DNA from: Bradyrhizobium viridifuturi
GTDB taxonomy: Bacteria; Pseudomonadota; Alphaproteobacteria; Rhizobiales; Xanthobacteraceae
Assembly (NCBI RefSeq): GCF_001238275.1
Contig: NZ_LGTB01000039.1
Coordinates: 1 to 64,000, forward strand
Direction of reading: 5' to 3'
Length of the DNA: 64,000 bases
Below, piece by piece: positions 39,086 to 51,083 of this stretch. Each line of letters opens with the position of its first letter. Positions within the stretch are counted from its first letter, which is position 1. The notes below the pieces were generated by a model. That model was not told where the DNA came from, did not search any database, and was given only the letters and a program-made list of their open reading frames with translations. Both the position numbers and the translations under genes were made by a program.

Positions 39086-39645
39086 GTGGCTGCTGAAGAT
39101 CCGTCCGTTTCGGGAGTTTCCGGTCGTTATGCAACGGCCCTGTTCGAGTTGGCGCGCGACGAGAATTCCGTCGATCAAGTCCGGGCCGACCTCGACAAAT
39201 TCGAAGCCATGCTCAACGACAGCGCTGATCTGAAGCGCCTCGTTCGTAGCCCGGTGTTTGCCGCCGACGCCCAGCTGAAGGCGATGACCGCGGTGCTCGA
39301 CAAGGCTGGCATCGCCGGCACGTCGGCAAAATTCCTCAAGGTGCTCACCGCCAATCGCCGGCTGTTTGCCGTCGCCGATGTGATCCGCGCCTATCGCGCG
39401 CTGGTGGCGAAGTTCAAGGGCGAGGCGACTGCGGAAGTCACCGTCGCCGAGCAGCTCAGTGACAAGAATCTCGACGCCCTGAAGACCGCACTGAAGTCAG
39501 TGACGGGCAAGGACGTCGCGCTCAACGTGAAGGTCGATCCCTCCATTATTGGTGGCCTGGTGGTCAAGCTCGGCAGCCGGATGGTGGATAGTTCGCTTCG
39601 CACCAAACTCAATTCGATCAAGAACGCGATGAAAGAGGCAGGCTG

Positions 39646-39646
<1 letters not shown>
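39086..39646 (+). CDS. atpH: F1F0-ATP synthase subunit delta
   Basis: The delta (OSCP) stator subunit, about 186 residues. GVSGRYATALFELARDE at the N-terminus and DPSIIGGLVVKLGSRMVDSS near the C-terminus are typical. I use GTG at 39086 (VAAEDPSVSGVSGRY), the usual alphaproteobacterial start, rather than TTG at 39062. Its stop TGA overlaps the atpA ATG by one base. First gene of the F1 cluster atpHAGDC. Confidence 0.95.
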
Positions 39647-41175
<1,529 letters not shown>

Positions 41176-41266
41176 CGAATGGGGCGTCGCCCGGCTCGCT
41201 GCCGGGCGTGACGAACGGAGGCTTGCGATCTGACCATTATGGTCGGATCGCCGGGGTGAACGAAGA

Positions 41267-42145
41267 ATGGCGTCACTAAAAGACATGCGGGTCCGCATCG
41301 CCTCGACCAAGGCGACGCAGAAGATCACCAAGGCCATGCAGATGGTCGCGGCCTCCAAGCTGCGCCGCGCGCAGAACGCCGCCGAAGCGGCGCGGCCCTA
41401 TGCCACCAAGATGGATGCGGTGATTTCCAACATCGCCGCCGCGGCCAACGGCTCGCCCGGCGCGCCGGCGCTGCTCGCCGGCACCGGCAACGACCAGGTT
41501 CACCTGCTGCTGGTCTGCACCGGCGAGCGCGGCCTGTCCGGCGCGTTCAACTCGGCCATCGTGCGCCTGGCGCGCGAGCGGGCGAACACGCTGCTCGCGC
41601 AGGGCAAGGACGTGAAATTCTTCTGCGTCGGCCGCAAGGGCTACGAGCAGCTGCGTCGGACCTTTGAGAAGCGCATCGTCGAGCATCTCGACCTGCGTTC
41701 GGTGCGGCAGATCGGCTTCGCCAACGCCGAAGACATCGCCAACAAGGTGCTGGCGCGGTTCGAAGCCGGCGAGTTCGATGTCTGCACGCTGTTCTATTCG
41801 CGCTTCCAGTCGGTGATCGCGCAGATCCCGACCGCGCAGCAGATCATCCCGCTCGAGGTGGCTGAGCCCGCCGCGGGCACGGCACCCGCCACGTCCTACG
41901 AATACGAGCCGGAAGAGGATCAGATCCTCAGCAGCCTGCTGCCGCGCAACCTCGCGGTGCAGGTGTTCCGCGCGCTGCTCGAGAACAACGCCTCGTTCTA
42001 TGGCGCGCAGATGAGCGCGATGGACAGCGCGACCCGCAATGCCGGCGAGATGATTCGCAAGCAAACCCTGATTTACAACCGAACCCGTCAGGCCCAGATC
42101 ACGAAGGAGCTGATCGAGATCATCTCCGGCGCTGAGGCGGTCTAA
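41267..42145 (+). CDS. atpG: F1F0-ATP synthase subunit gamma
   Basis: Central rotor shaft of F1, 292 residues, with long N- and C-terminal helices (MASLKDMRVRIASTKATQKI and the AMDSATRNAGEMI segment), the signature region of ATP synthase gamma. Lies 91 bp after atpA. Confidence 0.97.
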   Translation: MASLKDMRVRIASTKATQKITKAMQMVAASKLRRAQNAAEAARPYATKMDAVISNIAAAANGSPGAPALLAGTGNDQVHLLLVCTGERGLSGAFNSAIVRLARERANTLLAQGKDVKFFCVGRKGYEQLRRTFEKRIVEHLDLRSVRQIGFANAEDIANKVLARFEAGEFDVCTLFYSRFQSVIAQIPTAQQIIPLEVAEPAAGTAPATSYEYEPEEDQILSSLLPRNLAVQVFRALLENNASFYGAQMSAMDSATRNAGEMIRKQTLIYNRTRQAQITKELIEIISGAEAV

Positions 42146-42171
42146 GGCAGATTTTCGAAGGAGAACAGTCC

Positions 42172-43614
<1,443 letters not shown>

Positions 43615-43730
43615 GCTTCGAGATGTCGTCATCGCCGGATTTGATCCGGCGATCCATCGCACGAGAAGTAGTTTGACTGATGGACCCGTGGGTCGAGCCC
43701 GCGGGTGACAGCGCAAAGAACGGAAAGACC

Positions 43731-44138
43731 ATGGCCACCTTCCACTTCGATCTCGTCTCTCCCGAAAAGCTCGCCTTCTCCGGCGAGGTTGATCAGGTTG
43801 ACGTTCCCGGCGTGGAGGGTGATTTCGGCGTGCTCGCCGGCCACGCTCCCGTCGTCGCCACCGTGCGTCCGGGTATCCTGACGATCACGGCCGCCGGCAA
43901 GAAGGAGAAGGTCATCGTGCTCGGCGGTCTCGCCGAGGTGTCGGACAAGGGCCTCACCGTGCTCGCCGACGTCGCGACGGCGCTGGCGGATCTCGATCGC
44001 GCGAAGTTTGCCGAGACCATCGCCGAGATGCAGGAAAAGCTCTCCGAGCACGAGGGCTCCGAGCTCGACAATGCGATCGAGCGACTCGACCACTTCAAGG
44101 GCATCCAGCACGAGCTCAACGCGACCGCTATGCACTGA
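43731..44138 (+). CDS. atpC: F1F0-ATP synthase subunit epsilon
   Basis: Regulatory F1 subunit, 135 residues. The beta-sandwich domain (FHFDLVSPEKLAFSGEVDQV, then GDFGVLAGHAPVVATVRPG) is followed by a helical C-terminal part. The start MATFHFDLVSP at 43731 is preferred to an in-frame ATG at 43680. Last gene of the atp cluster. Confidence 0.97.
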   Translation: MATFHFDLVSPEKLAFSGEVDQVDVPGVEGDFGVLAGHAPVVATVRPGILTITAAGKKEKVIVLGGLAEVSDKGLTVLADVATALADLDRAKFAETIAEMQEKLSEHEGSELDNAIERLDHFKGIQHELNATAMH

Positions 44139-44342
44139 GGCGCGGTTGCCGACCCGCGATCGCGCCATTGCGCCGGGTGAGCCGGCCACCTTGTGAAATC
44201 GCTCACACTTTTCCAGTCATCGTCCGTCAGGACTTGAGCCAAGCAACGCTCGCCGTGCACCGGCCGGCGATCAATGCTTATTGCGCGTGAACGCGTCTGG
44301 CGGCATTCTCCCCGGCATATTCGGATTCCGGGGCCGGTGCTC

Positions 44343-44550
44343 ATGAAGCGCAAGATCGCGGCGATCTTCGCGGCCGATATTGCAGGCTATAGTCAACTGG
44401 TTGCCGAAGATGAGGAGAGACGCTGCGGCGGCTCCCTATCGACAGGTCACCGACGACTTCATTGCAAAGGGCGGCGGCCGCATCTTCAACACCGCAGGCG
44501 ATGCGGTGCTCGCCGAACTTCCCAGCGGTCGGCCCGAACTGAAATGGTCC
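44343..44550 (+). pseudogene. Remnant of a class III adenylate/guanylate cyclase
   Basis: The opening MKRKIAAIFAADIAGYSQLV with EDEE matches the start of class III cyclase domains, including the metal-binding Asp of AADIAGYS. The next conserved piece, YRQVTDDFIAKGGGRIFNTA, then GDAVLAE, is in another frame with a few bases lost between them. Homology stops there, about 70 residues in, and the rest of the gene is absent. Unlike the single-base breaks elsewhere, this is a real deletion remnant. Confidence 0.75.
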
Positions 44551-44692
44551 GGAAAATGCTACGCGGTGAGCCGCACCGGAAAATGTGAAGCAGCTTACAG
44601 CTGGGAGCGCGCACACATGACAAGCTGCCGCAAAACGACGAACCGACTCGATCGGGGCGCGCTTCCACTTTGGACGTAATGGACAAGATTCC

Positions 44693-45691
44693 GTGCTGAC
44701 CTTCTCCACCGATGGGCTCCGCCCGCAGGACCGTTTCGAGCACTGGTGCGATGTGCGCGGTAAGAGCCTGTTCGGGGTCACGATCGAGCTCGAGCGCGAC
44801 AAGCGGCCTGATTTCCGCGGGCACTTTTCCGCGACGCCGGTGGGCGGTGCCGTGCTGGCGGAAATGTCGGCGTCCTCCTATCGGGTCAGCCGGACCTCAA
44901 CCGACATCGCGCGCGTCCCGAGCAACAGCCTACAACTGGCGTGGCAGGTGCGCGGCCCCGGCCATCTGAACATCGGCCGCGATCGGGTTCACTTCGTGCA
45001 CAACGGCGATCTGGTGTTCGGCCACTCCAATCTGCCGTATTTCTCGACGCCCGAACGGACCGATGGGTTTCATTTCTTCAGCCTCAAGATCCCGGTCTCC
45101 GAAGAGCTCGTGCTCGGTGCGCGAGTTGAGGATGCGCCGCCCGTCGCGCTGGCGCGCGATGCGAGCCTGACCCGGCTGGTCGGCGCCATGTTCCGCGCCA
45201 TGACCCGCGATCCTGCGCGAACCGGGCAGTTCGCCGACGAAGTCACGCACATGGTTCGCCTGGCGCTGCTCGCACGCGGGCGCCTGCGGCCGCGACAGGA
45301 TGAAATCCGTGCCGCGCTACATGCCGGCTACCTCCATGCCGCGCGCGAAATCCTGCTGCGCGACCTGCATCGCGCCTCGCTCACGCCGGCTGCGGTCGCC
45401 ACCGAGCTCGGCATTTCGCTGCGGCAATTGCATGCGCTGTTCGAGCCGACCGGCCTGTCATTGGCGCGAACGCTGACGGCGGCGAGGTTGCAGGAGGCGA
45501 GGCGCCTGCTCTACGTCATGAAGGAACGCGGCATCGACGAGATCGCGTTCGCGTGCGGCTTCGACAGCATCGCGACGTTCTATCGCACCTTCCGTGCAAC
45601 CTACGGCATCACGCCGGGTGATGCGCGGCGCGCACCGCCGCCGGATCGGGATGACGTTTCTTCGAATCGTCACCCCGCCCTGGCTCTTTGA
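44693..45691 (+). CDS. AraC family transcriptional regulator
   Basis: A 332-residue activator-type regulator. The N-terminal 190 residues resemble the AraC_binding_2 cupin (opening RPQDRFEHWCDVRGKSLFGV, then SNSLQLAWQVRGPG). The C-terminal domain has two helix-turn-helix units, SLTPAAVATELGISLRQLHA and GIDEIAFACGFDSIATFYRT followed by FRATYGITPGDARR. The start codon is GTG. The effector and targets are unknown; it stands beside a cyclase remnant, downstream of atpC. Confidence 0.88.
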   Translation: MLTFSTDGLRPQDRFEHWCDVRGKSLFGVTIELERDKRPDFRGHFSATPVGGAVLAEMSASSYRVSRTSTDIARVPSNSLQLAWQVRGPGHLNIGRDRVHFVHNGDLVFGHSNLPYFSTPERTDGFHFFSLKIPVSEELVLGARVEDAPPVALARDASLTRLVGAMFRAMTRDPARTGQFADEVTHMVRLALLARGRLRPRQDEIRAALHAGYLHAAREILLRDLHRASLTPAAVATELGISLRQLHALFEPTGLSLARTLTAARLQEARRLLYVMKERGIDEIAFACGFDSIATFYRTFRATYGITPGDARRAPPPDRDDVSSNRHPALAL

Positions 45692-45694
45692 TTC

Positions 45695-45768
45695 GAGCAT
45701 GGTCTGCGCGCAAACGCCTTGCGTCTGTCGCGGGGGAAAACCGCTACACGCTTCTCCGGACCATGCTC
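45695..45768. repeat. Palindromic repeat, long variant of the GAGCATGATCC family
   Basis: Outer arms GAGCATGGTC and GACCATGCTC frame TGCGCGCAAACGCCTTGCGT and GGGGGAAAACCGCTACACGC. It lies exactly between the convergent AraC regulator and rppH genes, four bases from each stop. Confidence 0.8.
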
Positions 45769-45771
45769 AGT

Positions 45772-46272
45772 TTAGCCGGCGAATTCGGCGAACCGGATCG
45801 CGACCGCGCGGTAGACGTCGCGGCGGAACGGCACCACGAGGTCGGCGACGCGGTCGAGGCGCTCCCAGCGCCATTGATCGAATTCCGCAGGCTGGCCGTT
45901 GCGCGGCGTCAGGGGATCGATCTCCTCGTCGCGTCCGGTGAAACGCAGCGCAAACCATTTCTGCCGCTGGCCGCGGAATTTGGCGAGCCGATGCGATGCC
46001 GGCCCGTCATAGGCAGGGAATTCGTAGGTCATCCAGTCGGTCTCGCCGAGATAGTGGGCGCTGACCGCCCCGGTCTCTTCCCACAATTCGCGCATCACGG
46101 CCTGGCGCGGATCCTCGCCCGCGTCGATGCCACCCTGCGGCATCTGCCATTCGAGGCCGGGCAGCACGATCTCCGGACCATCGTCCTTGATCCGGTGGCC
46201 GATCAGCACGCGTCCAGCCGCGTTGAACAGCGCGATGCCCACATTGGGGCGATAAGGCTTATCCGATGACAT
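45772..46272 (-). CDS. rppH: RNA pyrophosphohydrolase (Nudix), second paralogue
   Basis: Nudix hydrolase of the RppH/NudH type, 166 residues from the ATG at 46272. The Nudix box is in GGIDAGEDPRQAVMRELWEE and the RppH-type core follows as FRGQRQKWFALRFTG. It removes pyrophosphate from 5'-triphosphate RNA or cleaves diadenosine polyphosphates. It follows a closely similar paralogue with only a 45-bp gap. A GTG extension to 46317 is possible. Confidence 0.9.
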   Translation of the reverse strand: MSSDKPYRPNVGIALFNAAGRVLIGHRIKDDGPEIVLPGLEWQMPQGGIDAGEDPRQAVMRELWEETGAVSAHYLGETDWMTYEFPAYDGPASHRLAKFRGQRQKWFALRFTGRDEEIDPLTPRNGQPAEFDQWRWERLDRVADLVVPFRRDVYRAVAIRFAEFAG

Positions 46273-46317
46273 CTCGATAGCTGCGTCGCGCGTTGATTGG
46301 GCCGATCGCCCGGCCAC

Positions 46318-46821
46318 CTACTTCGCCGCCAGGCCGGCGAATTCCTTCACGACGCGCTCATAGACCGGGCGCTTGAACGGCACAATCAGCTCCGGCAAAT
46401 TCTTCATCGGCTCCCAGCGCCAGGTGATGAACTCGGCCTTGTGGCCGCCGCCGGGGTTGGCAACGTTGATCTCGTTTTCGTCGCCGGTGAAGCGCAACGC
46501 GAACCACTTCTGCCGCTGGCCGCGATAGCGGCCCTTCCAGGCACGGCCCGCGACGGTGCGCGGGATGTCGTAGATCAGCCAGTCCGAGACCTCGCCGAGC
46601 TTCTCCACCGACTTGACGCTGGTCTCCTCATAGAGTTCGCGTCGCGCGGCCTGAAACGTATCCTCGCCGGGATCGACGCCGCCTTGCGGCATCTGCCAGA
46701 CATGCGCGTCGTCGACATGTTCGATGCCGCCGGCGCGGCGCCCGATGAAGACCAGCCCGGCCGTATTCAGCAGCATGATGCCGACGCAGGTTCGATAGGG
46801 CAGGTCCTCATAACGTGCCAT
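46318..46821 (-). CDS. rppH: RNA pyrophosphohydrolase (Nudix), first paralogue
   Basis: A 167-residue RppH. MARYEDLPYRTCVGIMLLN is the standard N-terminus. The Nudix box is GGVDPGEDTFQAARRELYEE and RGQRQKWFALRFTG is present as in RppH of other proteobacteria. The start MARYEDLPYRT at 46821 is preferred to an in-frame codon 18 bp upstream. Probably the canonical member of the pair. Confidence 0.93.
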   Translation of the reverse strand: MARYEDLPYRTCVGIMLLNTAGLVFIGRRAGGIEHVDDAHVWQMPQGGVDPGEDTFQAARRELYEETSVKSVEKLGEVSDWLIYDIPRTVAGRAWKGRYRGQRQKWFALRFTGDENEINVANPGGGHKAEFITWRWEPMKNLPELIVPFKRPVYERVVKEFAGLAAK

Positions 46822-46903
46822 GCTGCCGCTACCTCGCACAGTTCCCGGCGCCGCCAGACCCGGCCCCCCGGCAAGGTCGAAAGCGGCACCAACAGATTGA
46901 TCT

Positions 46904-48118
46904 CTAGCTCGATTTTGATTTCAGCATCGCCGTTGTCAATGGCACAAGCATGATGCCCTTGGAGTCCAGTGTCTTCAGCCAGGCGCCGAGCCGCTCGATC
47001 GAGACCGGCAGCGCCGAGGCGACGCCCACGGCCAAGCCGCGTTCCTTGGCGATGGTTTCCAGCTTGACCAGCGCGCGGTCGATTTCTGCCGACGTCGGAA
47101 CGGCGTCGATGGCGAAATCGGCCTTGGCGAACGGCAGCGACTGGCCGGCGGAGAGGTTTTGCGCCACGCTGCGCGGGGTGGAACCGTCGTCGAACCAGCT
47201 CAGGCCGCGCTTGGCCGCTTCGCGCACGATCGGCTGCATCACGGGATCGGTCGCAACGAACCGGGCCCCCATGAAATTGGCGATCCCGGCATAGCCCTGC
47301 AGGCGGCTGAGGTGCCAATAGAGCCGGTCGAGATTCTGTTCGCCGCTCAGCGTGGTCAGCAGGGTCTGTGGGCCCGGATCATTGTCGGGATAGTCGAACG
47401 GCTCCATCGGGATCTGCAGCAGGATCTCATGGCGCTGCGAGCGGGCGCGTTCAGCGAGCTTGCCGGGGTCGGCGCCGTAGGGCGTGAAGGCCAGCGTCAC
47501 GGCCGGCGGCAGCTTCATGATGGCATCAGCGGTCTTGGCGGCGCCAACGCCGAGCCCGGCGACCACGATGGCGACCACCGGCATGCGGGCCGCCTTGGCG
47601 CGGTCGGCCTCGGCCGCATAGACGGTGAACGGCTTCAGGCCGTCGGCGACCACCGGGATCATGCCATAGCGCGACTTTTCCAGCAGGCGCGGGTCGATTC
47701 CGGTCATCGCGAGCGGGGCCGCATCGCCTTCCATCGACTTTTCGGCCGGATCGCCGGCGCCGATCACGACGTCCTGACGCTTGCCGCTGGAGCCGTCGAT
47801 GATGGTGACCGTCCTGGCGTCATTCTTGGCGTCGCCGGCCACGGCCGGTGCCTTGGCGGCGGATTTGACGGCCGGCTCGGCCGGGGCGTGCTTGTCGTCG
47901 GCGGCCGCGGGTGGAGGATTACGGAGGGTGATGCGGGCCATCGGCTCGCCGCCGAGCGGGTTGTCGTTGAACAGCGCAACGCCAACGAAACCGACCAGCA
48001 CGAGTCCCAGCAGCACGGCGAGCGCCTGCATCGCCGTGAATGGCAGGCGGAAACGGCGCGTCCTGCCCACGGTCTTCTGCCCAAGCGGCGTGCTCAGTTC
48101 GTCGGCCGCCTCTGCCAT
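46904..48118 (-). CDS. Divergent polysaccharide deacetylase family protein
   Basis: A 404-residue membrane-anchored periplasmic protein. One N-terminal transmembrane segment (FTAMQALAVLLGLVLVGFVG) is followed by an Ala/Pro/Lys linker. A divergent polysaccharide deacetylase (YibQ/DUF610) domain comes next: ARMPVVAIVVAGLGVGAAKT, LPPAVTLAFTPYGADPG, EILLQIPMEPFDYPDNDPGP. Usual deacetylase metal ligands are mostly lost in this family, so activity is unproven. The start MAEAADELSTP at 48118 replaces a longer proline-rich upstream extension. It usually follows envC and ctpA, as here. Confidence 0.9.
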   Translation of the reverse strand: MAEAADELSTPLGQKTVGRTRRFRLPFTAMQALAVLLGLVLVGFVGVALFNDNPLGGEPMARITLRNPPPAAADDKHAPAEPAVKSAAKAPAVAGDAKNDARTVTIIDGSSGKRQDVVIGAGDPAEKSMEGDAAPLAMTGIDPRLLEKSRYGMIPVVADGLKPFTVYAAEADRAKAARMPVVAIVVAGLGVGAAKTADAIMKLPPAVTLAFTPYGADPGKLAERARSQRHEILLQIPMEPFDYPDNDPGPQTLLTTLSGEQNLDRLYWHLSRLQGYAGIANFMGARFVATDPVMQPIVREAAKRGLSWFDDGSTPRSVAQNLSAGQSLPFAKADFAIDAVPTSAEIDRALVKLETIAKERGLAVGVASALPVSIERLGAWLKTLDSKGIMLVPLTTAMLKSKSS

Positions 48119-48220
48119 GACCCTCCCCGAATCAACAGTGCGAACGATAGCACGATGCGGTGCATTCCCGCGCGCCGGCCTCCCCGGCAAAGCACGGACG
48201 GTGGTGGATGCCGAAAGCAG

Positions 48221-48246
48221 AAAGGGCGGCCCGAGGGCCGCCCTTT
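48221..48246. terminator. Terminator after ctpA
   Basis: AAAGGGCGGCCC and GGGCCGCCCTTT form a perfect 12-bp stem with a 2-base loop, flanked by A/T runs on both sides. It is 24 bp past the ctpA stop on the - strand and separates ctpA from the deacetylase-like gene. Confidence 0.8.
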
Positions 48247-48269
48247 TCGCCAGATCGATTGGGATCGGA

Positions 48270-49655
48270 TCAGTTCGAGGACTTGTTGGCCGGCTTGTCG
48301 GCGGCGGCCTTGTCGCCGGGCGCCTTGTCACCGGACGGGGCGGCGGGCGCCGGCGTGGTGTTCGCGGTCGACTTGATGCCATGCAGCAGATCGTCGGCCA
48401 TCTTCAGCGCCTTGTCGTCCTTGGCGTCCGGTGGGACGTAGGACTGCGAACCGGTCTTCTCGTCGCCGTCGTTCTTCAGATGGCCGCGCAGCGAGGCTTC
48501 GCCCTTGGTGTCGGTGCGCGCCTTCAGCTCTTCCGGCACGTCCTGCAGCACCTCGATGTCGGGCACGATGCCCTTGGCCTGGATCGATTTGCCCGATGGC
48601 GTGTAGTAGCGCGCGGTGGTCAGGCGCAGCGCGCCGTTGCCCGAACCGAGCGGGATGATGGTCTGCACCGAGCCCTTGCCGAACGAGCGGGTGCCGACCA
48701 GCGTCGCCCGCTTGTGGTCCTGCAACGCGCCGGCGACGATTTCCGAGGCCGAGGCCGAGCCGCCGTTGATCAGCACGATGACCGGCTTGCCCTTGGTCAG
48801 GTCGCCCGGATGCGCCGCGCGGCGCTGGGTTTCCTCGGCATTGCGGCCGCGGGTCGAGACGATCTCGCCGCGCTCGAGGAACGAATCGGACACCGTGACC
48901 GCTTCTTCCAGCAAGCCGCCGGGATTGTTTCTGAGGTCGATGATGTAGCCCTTCAGCTTGTCGCCGATCTGGCCCTGCAGATTGGCAACCTCCTTCTTCA
49001 GGCCTTCGGTGGTCTGCTCGTTGAAGGTGGTGATGCGGATATAGGCGATGTCGTCGGCCTCGACGCGCGCGCGCACCGAGCGGACGCGGATGTTGTCGCG
49101 CACCAGCGTGACGTCGATCGGATTGTCCTGGCCCTTGCGGATGATCTTGAGCTTGATCTTGGTGTTGACCGGACCGCGCATCTTCTCGACGGCCTGGTTC
49201 AGCGTCAGGCCCTGCACCGCCTCGTCGTCGAGCGTGGTGATGATGTCGTTGGCCATGATGCCGGCCTTCGAGGCCGGGGTGTCGTCGATCGGCGAGACGA
49301 CCTTGATCAGTCCGTCTTCCATCGTGACTTCGATGCCGAGGCCGCCGAACTCGCCGCGGGTCTGCACCTGCATGTCGCGGAAGCTCTTGGCGTCCATGTA
49401 GCTCGAATGCGGATCGAGGCCGGACAGCATGCCGGAGATCGCGGATTCGACCAGCTTCGAATCATCCGGCTTCTCGACATAGTCGCTGCGCACACGTTCA
49501 AAGACATCGCCGAACAGATTGAGCTGGCGGTAGGTGTCCGACGTCGCGGCCCGCGCGCTCGATCCCATCAGCACAGCGCGGGGCTGCGTGACGAAAAGCG
49601 TGAGGGCCGCGCCGGTGGCGGCGCTAAGGAGAATTACCGAAGTCTTGCGCATCAT
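48270..49655 (-). CDS. ctpA: C-terminal processing protease CtpA (S41)
   Basis: Secreted serine protease, 461 residues. The signal sequence is followed by a PDZ domain (about 90-170) and the S41 catalytic domain, with Ser in GGSASASEIVAGALQDH and Lys in TRSFGKGSVQT. A Lys/Ala/Pro-rich tail ends the protein. CtpA-type proteases cleave periplasmic C-termini and peptidoglycan hydrolases. Its ATG overlaps the envC stop by four bases, coupling it to the division-linked EnvC. Confidence 0.96.
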   Translation of the reverse strand: MMRKTSVILLSAATGAALTLFVTQPRAVLMGSSARAATSDTYRQLNLFGDVFERVRSDYVEKPDDSKLVESAISGMLSGLDPHSSYMDAKSFRDMQVQTRGEFGGLGIEVTMEDGLIKVVSPIDDTPASKAGIMANDIITTLDDEAVQGLTLNQAVEKMRGPVNTKIKLKIIRKGQDNPIDVTLVRDNIRVRSVRARVEADDIAYIRITTFNEQTTEGLKKEVANLQGQIGDKLKGYIIDLRNNPGGLLEEAVTVSDSFLERGEIVSTRGRNAEETQRRAAHPGDLTKGKPVIVLINGGSASASEIVAGALQDHKRATLVGTRSFGKGSVQTIIPLGSGNGALRLTTARYYTPSGKSIQAKGIVPDIEVLQDVPEELKARTDTKGEASLRGHLKNDGDEKTGSQSYVPPDAKDDKALKMADDLLHGIKSTANTTPAPAAPSGDKAPGDKAAADKPANKSSN

Positions 49656-51046
49656 CCGCGAACCTTTTCGCCTTCATTTGTGGCCCACCATGGACCTGGA
49701 TCGATTGGAGTGCCGTCTTTCCGGAACTCGACATAGAGCACTGGCTGGCTCGCATTGGTCGCGAGAATGGATGCAACCTGGGACGTCGACCCCATGGTCG
49801 CAACCGGCTCCCCCGTAAGTACAAACTGGCCGATGTTTACCGAAATACGCTCCATCCCGGCGATCAGGACATGATACCCGCCCCCGGCATTGAGGATCAA
49901 GAGTTGTCCATAGCTGCGGAAAGGACCCGCGTAAACAACCCAGCCGTCACACGGGGTTGTGACCTGCGCGCCCGGTTTGGCTGCCAAAGAAATGCCTTTT
50001 TGTACGCCCCCCGCGCCGTCGGAACCGCCAAATTCGCGAATCTTGGTGCCATTCACCGGATAGGCGAACAGGCCTTTGGCCGAGGCGAAGGCGACCGCCG
50101 GGCTCATGCGCGCCGGGTCCTTGAGCGCCCCGAGATTGGGTTTACCATTAACGGTCGCCGGCGCCCCCTGGAGGCTGGCCGTGGCGGCCGCCTTGGCCGC
50201 GCTCTTCAGATCCTGCTCCATCTTGGCGATCAGGCTCTGCAGATTGTCGGCCTGCTTCGACAGCGCGATGGCGCGGGCGCCTTCGGTCTCCATGTCCTTT
50301 TCGGCCGCGCTCTGCTGCCGCTGCCGTTCGTCGACCAGCGCCGCCAGGCGGGTCTGGTCTTCCCTGAGCTTGTCGCGGTCGGCCGCCAGCGCATCGCGCT
50401 CGGTCGAGATGGTCTTGCGCAGCGCGACCAGTTCGCCGAGGTCGGCGGCAAGCTTCTCGGCGCGGACGCGCAATTCCGGCACCACGGCGCCGAGCAGCAT
50501 CGCGGTGCGCAGCGATTGCAGCGCGTCCTCGGGCCGCACCAGCAGCGCCGGCGGGGTCCGCCGTCCGGCGCGCTGCAACGCCGCCAGCACCTCGATCACC
50601 TCGGAGCGGCGTGAATCCAGCGAGCCGCGGATTTCGCGCTCGCGGCCGTCGAGCGGTTGCAGGCGGGCTTCGGCGTCGGCGATCCGTGTCTCGACGCCGC
50701 GCACCTGGCCGGCAATGTCGATCAGCTGCTGGTTGAGCTTGCTGCGGTCCTGGCCGATCGCGGCGATGTCGGCCTTCAGCTTCTCCTGCAACTCGGTCGC
50801 CTTGCGCTGCTGCTCGCGCGCGGCCTCAAGCTCCTGCTCGCGTTGCTTGATGGCGTCGGGCGAGGTCTCCGCCGTCGCGGCCTGCTGTGCCGGCGGTGCG
50901 GATTGTTGTGCCGGTGGTGCTGCCTGCGCATGCGCCGGAGCCAGCGGAGCAGCGGCCAACATGGCGATCGACAACGGCAGGGATGCGGTCAGCCAATGGC
51001 GGCGCGCGCTTTCGAAAACAGAATGCTGGTCCCGCTTGTGCTGCAT
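49652..51046 (-). CDS. envC: Murein hydrolase activator EnvC-like protein
   Basis: A 464-residue exported protein. The signal peptide (LPLSIAMLAAAPLAPAHAQ) is followed by a low-complexity Ala/Pro/Gln region and a long coiled coil to about residue 290. A C-terminal LytM/M23 domain then contains GGVQKGISLAAKPGAQVTTP and PVLYVEFRKDG. The zinc-binding HxGxD and HxH motifs are degenerate (GISLAA in place of HxG-type residues), which marks it as an amidase activator rather than an active peptidase. Confidence 0.93.
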   Translation of the reverse strand: MQHKRDQHSVFESARRHWLTASLPLSIAMLAAAPLAPAHAQAAPPAQQSAPPAQQAATAETSPDAIKQREQELEAAREQQRKATELQEKLKADIAAIGQDRSKLNQQLIDIAGQVRGVETRIADAEARLQPLDGREREIRGSLDSRRSEVIEVLAALQRAGRRTPPALLVRPEDALQSLRTAMLLGAVVPELRVRAEKLAADLGELVALRKTISTERDALAADRDKLREDQTRLAALVDERQRQQSAAEKDMETEGARAIALSKQADNLQSLIAKMEQDLKSAAKAAATASLQGAPATVNGKPNLGALKDPARMSPAVAFASAKGLFAYPVNGTKIREFGGSDGAGGVQKGISLAAKPGAQVTTPCDGWVVYAGPFRSYGQLLILNAGGGYHVLIAGMERISVNIGQFVLTGEPVATMGSTSQVASILATNASQPVLYVEFRKDGTPIDPGPWWATNEGEKVRG

Positions 51047-51083
51047 CCGAGCTGTTCAGCGCTTTTGTCTGTCCCTCATCACG

